The position numbers were made by a program, and so were the translations under genes. From Pyxicephalus adspersus (Eukaryota; Chordata; Amphibia; Anura; Pyxicephalidae), in contig NC_092859.1 in the NCBI RefSeq assembly GCF_032062135.1, positions 105,034,544 to 105,098,543 on the forward strand: a DNA stretch of 64,000 bases. The letters run 5' to 3'. Below the pieces are notes generated by a model that had not been told where the DNA came from, did not search any database, and saw only the letters and a program-made list of their open reading frames with translations. Shown piece after piece: positions 1 through 12,510 of the stretch. Numbering within the stretch: the stretch's first letter is position 1; the number at the start of each line of letters is the position of its first letter.

Positions 1-15
1 GACAAAATTACGGGG

Positions 16-78
16 TTAACCATCCTAGCCATTTTTTTTTGCCCGTACGAAGGTCGGGCATACCGGCTAGGTGGTTAA
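16..78. repeat. Short TTAA-flanked foldback repeat
   Basis: A 63-bp unit begins and ends with TTAA and has inverted arms containing CCTAGCC and GGCTAGG. The arms resemble the ends of the larger TTAA-flanked MITEs at 4387-4666 and 59894-60178, so this may be an internally deleted relative. The arms are short, so chance is possible. Confidence 0.4.
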
Positions 79-236
79 TCCTGCAGAATGCACAATTTTT
101 GGAGGTTTTGCTGCATTAAGGGCCCCATTCCAATGAAAAGACTGCCCTATGGCAATGCACACCAGGGTGCAGTGTGATAAATAACACAACAAATTACCAT
201 AGTCATACAGGGATTATGCAGCAGGAAGTCTTTCCA

Positions 237-364
237 CATTCCTGCCCCTGATAAACATCAGCCAATAGAAATGCTCCCTGTTGTGTACATTAAAACCATT
301 GTGCCCTGCTATTGTACACAGCAGGGGGGCACTGATTGGCTGACATTTGTTAGGGGCAGGAATG
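237..364. repeat. Imperfect palindrome, arms about 53 bp
   Basis: Left arm 237-289 and right arm 313-364 are near reverse complements, separated by about 23 bp. Both arms start from CATTCCTGCCCCT and run to TGTACA at the loop. Each arm includes a CCAAT pentamer. It is probably a foldback MITE; a hairpin-forming regulatory element is less likely. The rest of 79-900 shows no recognisable gene. Confidence 0.5.
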
Positions 365-989
365 CCCCCTGCTGGTGGAGGCTGAACACAAGGATTGTGC
401 TGGACAAAATGGGGCCCTTGCCAAATATGGAGTGGAGACCCCATTCTACTGCCCACACCCCAACCAGTTAGGTTTGCAGCGATGGTAAAGTTTCGGGGCA
501 ATTGCCCAGTTTACCCCCACAAAGCGGGCCCTGGCTGATGGAGGTGCAGGAGGGAAGACTTTAGCAGAGTGTAGGAGGTTGTGGGACAGTTTCACACTTA
601 CAGTATGAAAATAAAGTGCACATGCTTGTAACTTATTCCTGTTCCATCTTGCTTTGGCTGCAATAAATGAGGTGTCAGCTATCACAAGGCATGCAATAAG
701 GCAGAGTGTGAATGTGGCAGCCCACGTGACAGACACCTGAATGACCTTCACCTGATCAGGCGCGCGATATAACTTTCGCCGGTTACCGCTCATTTCATTG
801 AGCGCTGCACAGACTGCATTACGAGAATTTAGGAACCGGGAGGGCCCGGTGCACGCCAAGCAGCCGCCTGAACTCCCTCTCCTTCATGAGCCCTGCCGCT
901 CCTTCCTCCTTCTCCTCCACAAACAACACGACCGTTGATATTCAAATAAAACATTTCATCGCTCCTTCCATCTGTATTTATACACTAAC

Positions 990-1808
<819 letters not shown>

Positions 1809-4134
1809 TGACAGCTGCTGGATCGTGCAGTGATTTACACCGAATCCATAGGAAAAGGGTGCGGCATTGTGTGCTCTTTAATTCTCTTTCTTCTGGATGA
1901 AACATGTCTCTTTAGCAGGCTGCTCAATGTGAGGAGAAGCCCAGGGTGTGGTGTGTGGAGTGAATTGCATCAATCTTGCAGTGCATCATACAGGTTTAAT
2001 GGCACAATCCGGTTCTTGATGGTGGGCCGGTCCTGGCTGACATTACCCCCCTATAATTACCTAATCGCTGATGATGGTGCGAATTCTGGCGGGGGCCACG
2101 ATGAGATAAAGTTAGTGCTGGACACACAGATACACAATGATGAGTTGATGTCACTTACCTTACTATATATTGGGATCTATTGAAGGAATTCTAATTAGTC
2201 ACCAGCCCGATATTACTCCATTACTCCGACCGACTTCTTTCTGTAGGAAAATTGGCATCCGCTTGCACTTTTTATCAGAACGCAAAGTAATTAATTGTGA
2301 TCATGTGTTGTTATCCGCATCTAACATCACTTTGTTGCTGCAATGATTTAGAAGTAGCAGCTATTGATATTGCAGATAGCTATAGCAGATATTTGTATTT
2401 TCTAGCCACGCCTGATCTGGTTTTGTGGCAAGGATTCTAAAATCAGAAGGGGTAATATTCTCTGAGAAATGCTGCTCACCGGGCCCTCAGATTGAGCTAG
2501 AAGTATGGAAGCCGGGTGGCTTCAGAAGTTTGGTGGTCACCAATAAGTGTGGAGATCAGGAAAGTTGGAGACAAGAAGTCCTTTAACTTTCCAACATCAA
2601 AGCAAGGCCACCGCCAGAACAAGTGGTCCTCAGGGCCAGATACAGCTGTATTCACACACATGTAATGCAGAAGTTAATTCACAATACAAAGAGTCAGCCG
2701 GAGGGGGAGGGTACTGGCCGATGATACTTGCCAAGTTCATTTAGCCAATGTACCCACTCCTGGTGGCTCATTGGATGCAGTGTAGAGCCCGGGTGTACTC
2801 CTGGCACCACCATGAATAAACCTAATTTACATCATCCATGCCCATCCAGTGGCCCAAAATTATTGCCATAGTCCCAAAGAGTCCACATTGTAGACCTCGG
2901 GTGATGCAGCAGCCTCGTCCTGCATTTGCTGGAGGGCACAAAGATAGGTGCGTGCCCTAATTATGGCAAAAGCTCACACCAGCCACTTTATTTCCACTTT
3001 AACTCACTTTGATGTACAATGCAAGATGTGTCACCGAGCATGTTTTCACCAAAAGCAATATAAAACAGAGCGGCCTGTGGATGGGCTTCAGTTTTATGCT
3101 TGGCATACCTTGTTCCAATGTGATTGTAATCAGATCTACCAAAACAATGTATCACAGGAGACTCTCAGATGGGATACACCACAGATCTAGATTGGAACAT
3201 GTAGGGCGAGTTTAATATATTTTATAAAAGCTTGTTGTATGTGAAGTCTCCAGCTGCATTTGTGAAAGTTTCCCCTTATTGAATATAACCACAGACAGTT
3301 TTATCAGGATGATCTGTGGATAATCTATGACATTTGTTCCACATTCATAAGTGTGTGTGTGATGTTACATTTAGATTCTGTTTTCTGGAGAATTATAAAG
3401 GATTCTTTATAACAGCGATGTCCCTTGTAGCTAATGCTTGCCATGGATGATGCAGATTCCTCGAAATGGTATTGTTGGTGTCACAAATGTAGTTATGAGT
3501 AATAGATGTACTAATATATAGAATTGAAGTGTTCTATTTGTAAAACGGGGGATAAGACATGTCCTCATGGGAATCAATTACTGCCATTAAAACAAATGAA
3601 CCTGGAAGATTCCCCTGAGGGAATGTCAGGTTCCCTGTTTTATAAATAGAGCCCCAAGTGTTTTTAATTGGAATACAGTTGTTAACCAATTGAGCATTTC
3701 CTTACCTTACATCCAGGAGGAGGTCACGGTTTACCTCTCGCCTGCTTGCCAGTGTTTTTATTGGGCAGGTAACTTTTCTCACCCTAGCTGGTGAACACTC
3801 TTTTATATGAAGTACTCAGGATTGTCTTTCAGAAACCTTTGCACCCCTGCCTTAAAGGCAATAGAGCTCCATTTTATCAATCTTGCTCTTCCAAATGTTA
3901 TACTCCTTTCACCATTGAATCTGAAAGTAAATTGTTTCTTTGTATGGACATACCTGAATAGCAATTACCATTAACCCTGTTTGTGGAAGAACATATTTCT
4001 ATATACTTCCAGCTACCTGCCTGTGGCCTGTTTTTTATCTTATATTGTTTTGTACCTTGAAAATACCACTTTCCAGTTCGTCTTTTCCTATGCTCTGGTT
4101 AGTGAATCAAACTTTTCTTGTTTAACCAATAGAT

Positions 4135-4675
4135 CAGAGTTTCTCAACCTTTTTACTATGGTGGAGTCCTTGAAATAACTTTTAGGTCCTCAGGGAACCC
4201 CCACTTTAATTACCATATCCACAGCTCCAGGTACATTAGTTTGGTGACCAGTAGGAAGAATGGCTCTTACATTGCTGGCCAGGGGGAAGAATGTCACCCT
4301 TACACATAGCCAAAAAGATCATTGGTGTCACTTTAACTGACCTGGGAAAGGAAAAAAACCCTTAGTAACCTCTGGAAGAGCTCTGGTTAACCTTCCTAGC
4401 GTTATTCTCGAGTGTGTCCCCGGGTTAATTTTTAGTAATAAACAGGTAACTCTGAGCCACACTCGGGAATAACGCATTGTAAAGGGCTTACCTGGTCCTG
4501 AAGAGCCTGCGGCATCCTCCAATGATGTCCGTCCGGGATCTGTGTCCCCTGGTCCCACGTCTCATTGGGGCAGTGTTCAGGGGGGCATGTTTGGTGGGAA
4601 ATTTAAACAGAATGTACCGCTTTGAGATCACAAATGCTGCCATAATCAGACCACCGGGGAGGTTAAGAAACATTG
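4135..4675 (+). mobile_element. hAT-like non-autonomous element, interrupted by a TTAA MITE
   Basis: The ends are inverted, CAGaGTTTCTCAACC at the left and its counterpart ending GAAACATTG at the right. This end type is typical of hAT/Charlie elements. The body (4135-4386 plus 4667-4675) is about 260 bp and shares phrases such as agccaaaaagatcattggtgtcact with copies at 6842-7108, 38296-38583 and 51408-51668. It has no coding capacity. No clear 8-bp target duplication was found. Confidence 0.55.
4387..4666. mobile_element. TTAA-flanked MITE nested in the hAT-like element
   Basis: This 280-bp unit has TTAA at both ends and terminal inverted repeats of the type TTAACCTTCCTAGCG and GGGGAGGTTAA. 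A TTAA target duplication suggests a piggyBac-like or similar mobilising transposase. Removing the unit and one TTAA restores the hAT-like element (ctctggTTAAgaaaca), which matches the uninterrupted copies at 7095 and 51640. The same family is present at 59894-60178. Confidence 0.7.
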
Positions 4676-5050
4676 GGTTATATGGTGAATGAACCAAGGC
4701 AATCTGTCAGAAACGTGGATGATTTTACAATGGACTTCCTGTTTTTCTTCTGAATGCAATATAACAAGTGTACAGATGAGGAGTTTAGGTTTACCCAGCA
4801 CTTGCTGATATGTGGACTTGGGTTGGGCTAACCCTAGTCGAGAAACACTGCAATAGACAGAATTCTGCTTTGCCTGATCAGTGTTTGATTCTGCCTAAAA
4901 ATCAATAGCAAATCTGATCTAAAAACAGTCATTTTGTTTTTTGTGTGATTTTAATGGGTTCCTCTAGTTGGGTGAAAACATTGGATAGTGCTTGGCTACC
5001 TGTACTATAAGCTTTTATCAGACATTAAACAGCTGGTATCTGAACATATT

Positions 5051-5250
5051 GGGCTTGATTTATTAAAGCTGTCCGAGGCTGGAGAAGATTATTTCATCAG
5101 TGAAGCTGGGTGATCAAGCAAACCTTGATTAGATCAGGTCCAAGGCTGAAAACATTTGCTAACAAATAGCAAATTACTTTTAAAAAATCCATTCCAGGTT
5201 TGCTGGATCACCCAGCTTCACTGATGAAAGTATGTTCTAACCAGCCTTGG
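5051..5250. repeat. Palindromic foldback MITE, copy 1
   Basis: A unit of about 200 bp has left and right halves that are near reverse complements, both containing catcagtgaagctgggtgatc-type phrases and ending in ccaaggctgg or ccagcctt. It starts GGGCTTGATTTATTAAAGCT. Related copies lie at 30819-31032 and, more loosely, 36284-36450. Once transcribed in the GNAI1 pre-mRNA it could form a long hairpin. Confidence 0.6.
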
Positions 5251-6450
5251 TATTGTGTGTGTATATTGTGTCCATGTATTGTGTACATATATTGTATTCA
5301 CTTCCTTTAGCTGTGCTGCACTGCAGAATGATTTTTCTGCTCATAAGGAAACAATCAGTTGCATGTTTCCTCTGTTACCAATCTGTGCTATTTACAGAAC
5401 TCTCCCCAGCTGTATATGGGGGATGTGAGACTTACAAAATCTTCACTTTGGTTCTCTTCACTTCTTAAATCTCCTCCAAATGGCCTTCCTTCCAATTCAA
5501 TCCTAGCTGTCTGAACCTGAAGTGTTATAACTTACAGTACAAAAAACCTGTTGCTTTCTCTGCCGGCCTCCAGGCATTTCTGCACTTTGCAAATAAGAAG
5601 GTGCCAATGTCCTGGTGTTACTTGGTAACACACATCAGTGCCAAACGGTTATCTGTGTTTTACTTGTAAATTGCACACTTAACATCTCTGGCCATATGCT
5701 GTTGTCAGTCTTTAAACGTGGCAAATCTATTAAGAGAAAAGAAAAAAAAATCTATGCCTGGTGGGGAGTCTTGGTGGAAACGTTTTTTGTTTTCACGTTT
5801 TTCAGGTTGCTGAAATCATGGCTCAATATTTACAGTACTTGCAGGGTATTATGTGTAAATACTCAAATCTTGTAAAAAGTCCACTGATCTGTAAGATGAT
5901 TGGTTGCTTCTGAAACTGTAAGATGGTCAGGTAGTCAGAATGTGTGCAGCTCGGTAAACACAATGACGCTTCAGCTGCTCTTTATAACATTGTCTAATGT
6001 TTGGTTTTTATAGAATTGTGCAGCCAAAATTCACTTTTTTAAAATATATTTTTATGTATAGCAACCAATCATATTTCTGCTCTCATTCCAGTACAGCTTT
6101 GAAAATAATTGGTTGTATTTTTAAATACCTCTTTCAGAACACAGATTTTAGTAAGACCGTACTTTTCAAATCTAAAAAGCATCTAATAATCTACAGAAAT
6201 AAAGTGAAACTCTGTTTAAGAAAAGCCTTGCTGAGAAAAGTATGGAGGCAGCCATTGATATAAACAGTTTATTGTCTGTCTGACCTTGAACATGTACTGT
6301 ATGTTGATGGAAGTTCCAAAGTTTCCAGACACGTCCTGAATTTTTATTTGTATGCGGAGAGACACCAGGAACTGTTTGCATCCTTCTTTACTTTAAACTA
6401 GGTGGTCTCCATAGACCAGAGGGTATTGTTATTAGACCTGCTCTGTGTTG

Positions 6451-6560
6451 TTATTATTATTAAACAGGATTTATATAGTGCCAACATATTACGCAGTGCT
6501 GTACATTAAATGGGGGGTGCAAATGACAGACAGACAGATACAGACAGTGGCACACGAGTT
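6451..6560 (-). repeat. Retroposon tail fragment
   Basis: A TTATTATTATTA run is followed by a phrase ending tgccaacatattacgcagtgctgtacatt, also found at 52865-52950 and partly at 15745-15800. The reverse complement resembles the GCGCTATATAAAT(AAT)n tails of L2-type LINEs and their SINEs, so this is a 3'-end fragment on the minus strand. Confidence 0.45.
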
Positions 6561-6841
6561 GTTTCCACATGAAAATGTGTGTGTTGATGCAACAGTCTAT
6601 TGGGAACATAAATCCAGGGTGAAACACCCCTTGGAAGGTCCAGCAGCTTGACACCAATGCACTTTTAGTTGTCTGTAGGGAAAGCATTCTCTTGTAAAAG
6701 GGGGAATCTTGTTGACTTGATGTATATGGCATTTTCCCATCTGATTACCAAAAAATTGCTTTTACAGCAAAGGGTTCTCAAAACTTAAAGTGACTTAACT
6801 AAAAAGTTATGTCAAGGGTTCAAGGTTATAGGGGGTTAGAT

Positions 6842-7108
6842 GAGTCTTTCTCAGTCTTTAAACATCGGGGAACCCTAGAAAAAAAACTTACAGGGCTTGG
6901 GTAACTCTTAGATGTTTAATATCCAAAAGCACACTACATTGGCCTAGTGGTTAATGTGAAGAATTCCTCTTTCATTGCTGGCCAGTGGAAAGAATTTCAC
7001 CTATACAGATAGCAAAAAAGATCATTGGTGTCACTTAAACTGACCTATGAGGCAGAAATCGCCCATTTATCAAGGAACCACTGGAGGAACCCTGGTGGAG
7101 AAACACTG
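6842..7108 (+). mobile_element. hAT-like non-autonomous element, copy 2
   Basis: It starts with a ctttctcagtc variant and ends ggtggagaaacactg. It shares the gctggccag and agatcattggtgtcact blocks with the copy at 4135. It is uninterrupted and shows the state of the family without the TTAA MITE. Confidence 0.5.
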
Positions 7109-8382
7109 AGTTAGATGTGGAGAGGCACAATGGTTTCACTGCAGTCGGTTTTAAAGTTATATGAAACTTAGATGATTTTATTATGGGCTTTCTATTCGAA
7201 TAAGGTTTTTTTGCCAGGTTATGTCAGTTATGTCATGAAACAAGTATACAGATGAGGACCTATCTATAATTCGCTGATTTGCAGACTAATTTATTATTAA
7301 AGAAGCCAGAGACCTCAAGAGTCAGCCTTTGGCAATGGTCATTGCAGATCCAGGGCTTACATAGGGTTAACCTGTTTACATGCACCAGTTGACATTGTTG
7401 TGCCTGGAAATTGGCTGCTCAGACCCCAGTGCTGCATCCCAAAGAGTAAAGAAAGAACATAAAAACATAGTTCATCCTATTTAATCAAAAGAGTGCACAT
7501 AACCTTGATATCATGTCCGTCTTCTAGATGAAGGAAGTCACGGCCAGATCTGCAGAGCTGCCCTTATCCTGCTATGTTCATGAAATATTGTCTCCTGGTT
7601 GTATGATTACTTTGTTTTCAGTACATTTGTCCTCAGAGATAAAATGACTTTGACCAGTATGACCAGTAAGAAACCCATTACCCACTGCCAAACCTAAACT
7701 TTTATTGGTGGCTGTTTGTGCAAGCTTGTAAAACATTTACATGACTTCATCTGGGTCTGTATGACATGTTTGTACTCAGTTCTGTTCTTGTGTCCTTAAA
7801 AATGAATTCTTGACAAGTAAAACTTTTTATGCAGTAGTGTGTTCCTTTAAACCTCTTTGCATACAGCGAGAATACAGAAGTACCTGATATTGCCTTTACC
7901 TTAATTCATGTGTTAATTGGTGGTATGAAAACTGAGGGGCAATACTGGTAGGAAAATGGACTGTATACACATATTCTGACCGACGGAGTGAGCAGAGGTG
8001 ATGACTTACTACTAAGTTCATGTTCAGTCATCAGAATGTGAGTGTGGAGGTGACACTGTATTGTTTAAAGAAAACATGAACTATGTTTAACTGATAAGGA
8101 GGAAGGGTGAATGTGTTGTGAATGGGGCTATTATTAGAGTTCAGGAACACTTTATCTGTAAGCCAGAATTTCGTCTAGCCAATTTCCCTACCCACAGGTA
8201 ATCCCCAAACCCAACTACCCATAAGGGCTAAGAGCTTTCCTCTCAAATAAACAAGCAAGCATTTCCAGCCCATCTATGTGAAGCTAAGTTGTGTCATGTT
8301 TGTGTCTTGGCTTTCTGCCAGATGTTTTTAATCACAAAAGTGACCAAGAATTACAATCCTTTCACTGGTAAGACAGTTCTCT

Positions 8383-8660
8383 TATAGTCATGTGAAAAAA
8401 GTAGGCACCCCATAAACTGATTGACTTTTAGGACATATTTGTACAGGCATGTATTATGTCATCTCTTTCAAACTGTTCCTACAGATAAAGATGGTATTTG
8501 TGAATACAAAAAACACCAGAGCAGATTCCCTTAACAAATTTACAGTTTTTTAAATAAAGAATGGCACCCTATCAATTTAATGTTCAGGTATATCACCTTT
8601 ATTTGTAGACAATGCTTGTGTGGAACCTTCTGCAAACATTTCTGCAAAACAAAACCCAAA
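8383..8660. mobile_element. Tc1-like end remnant (tentative)
   Basis: The phrase catgtgaaaaaagtaggcac followed by a ttttaggacatatttgt block resembles the terminal inverted repeat of a common Tc1-like family in fish and frogs. No transposase motif is visible, so only an end or a MITE derivative remains. Identification rests on recall of the family. Confidence 0.35.
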
Positions 8661-11600
8661 AAACCATTTCTATGAGTTTTCATATGACTCTAACTCCAAA
8701 CCGCATGTATTCAGCTGTTTTGCCTCGAGATCATGTTCAGCATCTTTGTAATTGACTCTTACCTCTGATCTTTTCTATAGATGTGTGAAACAAACAAAGT
8801 CACAATCGGGAATCCTTAGTAAAAGGAAACACATTTTAAGGTTTTAAATTCCTTTTTACTCTGTTACAGCCCTTAATTCAGGCCGTTGTGTTGAGCTTGT
8901 AATATTTTTCAGTATCCTATCTGCGGCAGAAAAAGCTCTGATGGGAGGAGAACGGGTCATACAGCCGAGTGGTCACATCATCTGGATCTCTTGCAGGGTT
9001 TTCTGCCAGCTTTGGACTTGCCACTGAAGTGCAATGCATATCTGTAAAGCACAATGCAGTACTCTATAAATGTGCAGATCTGTCACTGAAAACAAAGAAT
9101 GTTTCCATATACTGAACTGACAATAATAGTAACAGTACACAAAATATTTTCCACGGCAGTCGTTTTGTATTCTAATATGTAGGCCATATTATTGTTCAAA
9201 ACAAATGCTTCTTCTGTTGACCACATTTCTTCAAACAAGTGAGAACCTCAAACAGTAATTAAGTATAATTTAATAATAGAAAAAATACTCCTAAATCCTC
9301 CTGTTTACATAATCAACATGTCTAAAAGGTTATTGATATGATTGAGAAATTTCCAGAGCCACCTACACTTTCAGTCATTGCAGAATAAAAACATGGCGAA
9401 GGGAATCTTTGTTCTGTTTCCATTTCTGTTGCAGGTATTCCCTGTCTGGAGGTACTGTCATCAGAACAAGAAGTGAGGAGTAATCTCTTTAATGGATTTC
9501 ATAAAAGCAGTAAAAATCTTGACGGGCAATTCTAATTCTTCAATCCTCCATCTAAAACAACCAATATATGTTTTTTTTGGCTCAACTAAAAGCCTTTACT
9601 CAGCATTTTGAGACATGGACAGTTTCTTTGAAGCCCTTAGGAGCAGATCACTGGTTTTGCCATTGGTCTCCCTGCAGGTAATAATCTACCTTTAGTGACT
9701 TACCATGCTTCATTCTTCACTGTGCTTCTGTGTGAAGGTGAATATTTTTCTAGAGACAGGGCTTTGCTTCCTCATGTCAGGGCCTCCAGCAAGGAAAACC
9801 ATGAGCCGCACCAAAGTGATTTTGGTGAATCTCAAAAATAGAGACCCAGATCTAACACTGCAGACATACTTGAATATCTTAATACATTTTTAGAATCTTG
9901 CTTAAAGTGTAACTAAAAACTAAAAAATCAAATCTGATTTACCATTAAATCAGGGGATTTGGGAGATCAGGAGTCTTCGGGATAAATGTTCTTCAAGGTT
10001 AGACACATGGGAGCTGCTATTGCTGACTTCCTTTTGACGTTGCAGACTGTTGGGCTGTCATTTTGGTCTTGATTTTTAGTGCTTAATTAGTCACTGACAT
10101 TAAAGGAGCACATTAGACTTGCATGCAGACTTTCCTAACTTTGCTGGCTGAAAGCTTTGCATTATGTCAGCGACTTTATAGCAGCTGAGTCATTATGAAC
10201 ATAATTGCTTTGTTGGCTTAACAAATAAAGACAAAACTTTTTTTAGTGTTGGAAGAGAAGAGAGTGTCAGAACCCATCAGGTTATTTTTTTGCTGGCTGT
10301 GTCTTACTGAGGATTGTTATTGATTTCTCATCATTGCCTTTCAGAAGAAACAAGAAGTTAAAGGGGATTCCACTTTTAGACCTGAACAAGTCTATCCATA
10401 GGACAGTATAGGATTGATCATCACTTCCTGTCCTCATGATGCTGGGCACCAGGGAAAAATAAGTCTTCGCTGGTGACACAGGCAGGTTTCGTCTTTCCTC
10501 ACTGGACCTGAAACTTAAAAAAGCCTCTTTATTTAAGTACACTTTAAACTTAATCTGACATGGTTTCTGCCAAAAGTACAGGTTCTCTTGTTAGCCCACC
10601 CCCCACCACTGAGACTTCCCATCTGCTCCATTCTCCTGTTTTAGTCACGAAAAATATATATCAGACCGGTCAAAATCAGGTAGAAATTGTTTGCAGGGAT
10701 TTGCTTCAATATTTGCATTTGTCACAGCTGTTTATACATTGGTGGATTTATGTTACATTTACACATTGCCTTGAGCAGAAAGAATCAGTGTTATTCATTT
10801 TACATTGTTCTTTTCTTTGTTGCGTTCATATTCCAGTAATTTAGAAGACTGAATGATGTGAATGTTTCAGGTTCATGTGATCATATGGCCTCAGTCTGCT
10901 TCTAAGACGTATTAACATTCACTGTTTTACACATTTGTTATATTGGATTTCATGTGATCTGGCTCTTGAATTGCAGTGCTCACTATTAAAATGAAAGCAG
11001 TGCAGACATTTTCTGCAGGTGTGTACATAGAGTGCGGTTTACTTGTGAGCACACATTGTTTTTGTTGTGGTATGTACTGAAGGTTACCATAGAGGTAAAT
11101 ATCTCTACAGTCAGTTGGTGACTACTCATTTGTATTTTTGTGATATGAAGTAAGTAATGAATATTAATATTTGTGTTTATTCACTCTTTGGGTATCTAAT
11201 AATAGCTATGAGCCCGGACTGATTGCTGGGCACTGTACTTCTTGCTTGGCCAATACATCTGGAAAAAGTGCTTCATTAAATCATATTTGGACTGGTACAG
11301 GGAAGATTGAACAAGGAAGAAAAGACATGCTTAATCTGTCTTCCCTAGGTAAAATGTATGGGGAGGTGAGCTGTACATATTTAAAGTAGAACTTCCAAGT
11401 GGGTCAAGCATTATCTAGATTCCAGATTTTCAATGATGGCGGGAGTTGTTCATCTAGAATTAGTACAATGGGCCCCAATGTTATTTGGCTATCCTTTTCA
11501 CTACATCACTATATGACAGACTGACTGAGATATTATTTACGACTGGGGGATTCAAGGCATCACCAGCTTGTCCCCTCTACGTAGAACAGAAGCTACTTCA

Positions 11601-12395
11601 TTCCTTCTGTCACAGGAGAAAATCACTAAAGTGTATTTCCAGCAACAATATGAAACCTAAGGGACAGAACCTCCTTCAGATTTTGATCTAGGCATTCTCA
11701 CCTGTTGTGATTTGCTTTGGTTCACAAGGAATGTGAAGGTGAATCTCATTAATAGGTACAAAACAAAACCTGGCAGAATATTTTACCATTGGTCATTCTT
11801 TTCATAACTAAACTACTTTAAACTGTTCAATTGTTTTGGACTAAGCGTAGCAGAACTACCTGTATACATGTAAACCTTGCTTTTTGGGCCCCGTTTACAT
11901 AGACAGGTTTTCTCTTCTTAGAATCACTTATAGAGAGCCATACAAAATAAAACGGCTCAATAGCTGTGACTTATTTGTTTTTACTTGCCAAGTGAGTATG
12001 AGCAAGCAGTTCCCAAATCTTCACATATGAAAAAGGAGGTAGTGCAGCTAACCTCAGGACTTTCATTTTTGTCTTTTTATCTTTGATTTTTGTTTTCATC
12101 TTCCCATTCTTTTGAAAAAAGTAAAGTGTCCGTGTGCTTGATTTTGGGTGGCTACGTTGCTTTTGAGCTCCTATTGGGCCTCTTGCTGTAGCCACACTTA
12201 CAGGCATCTATAATATTCAGACATTTTAATATGCTCCACATTCTGATACGTTCAGGCATCTCCAAACACTGAGAGCTGAAGCCATGTCTGCACATCTACA
12301 AGTAATGTGAATGATAGTGACTCTTGGGGCAGAGCTCTTCATTCCGTCATAGAATGTTGTCCCTTTCACATATGTATACACAATTCCTAGCATTG

Positions 12396-12510
12396 CAGTG
12401 CTCTACCCAGAAATGTTTTGCTGGATGGGAAGAAATTGTAAAAACAGCCGGGTGGTTGCTGAAAAGTGCTGGGTGGTGTGCCCAGCTTAAAGGGTCTGGG
12501 GAGAACACTG
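12396..12510. mobile_element. Short hAT-type MITE (CAGTGCTC family), copy 1
   Basis: A 115-bp unit starts CAGTGCTCTACCCAG and ends GGGGAGAACACTG, an inverted pair typical of hAT ends. It shares the block gccgggtggttgctgaaaag with the copies at 34794-34938 and 37454-37580, and its 3' part with 26045-26135. It is non-coding. Confidence 0.5.

Noticed and set aside
446..859. A 137-codon minus-strand open frame upstream of GNAI1
   Set aside because: No domain, no splice context, and it runs over a palindromic repeat border; likely chance.
4800..4855. A further hAT-like right end (cgagaaacactg near 4850)
   Set aside because: Only the end sequence matches, with no body of the family on its left; not enough to call an element.
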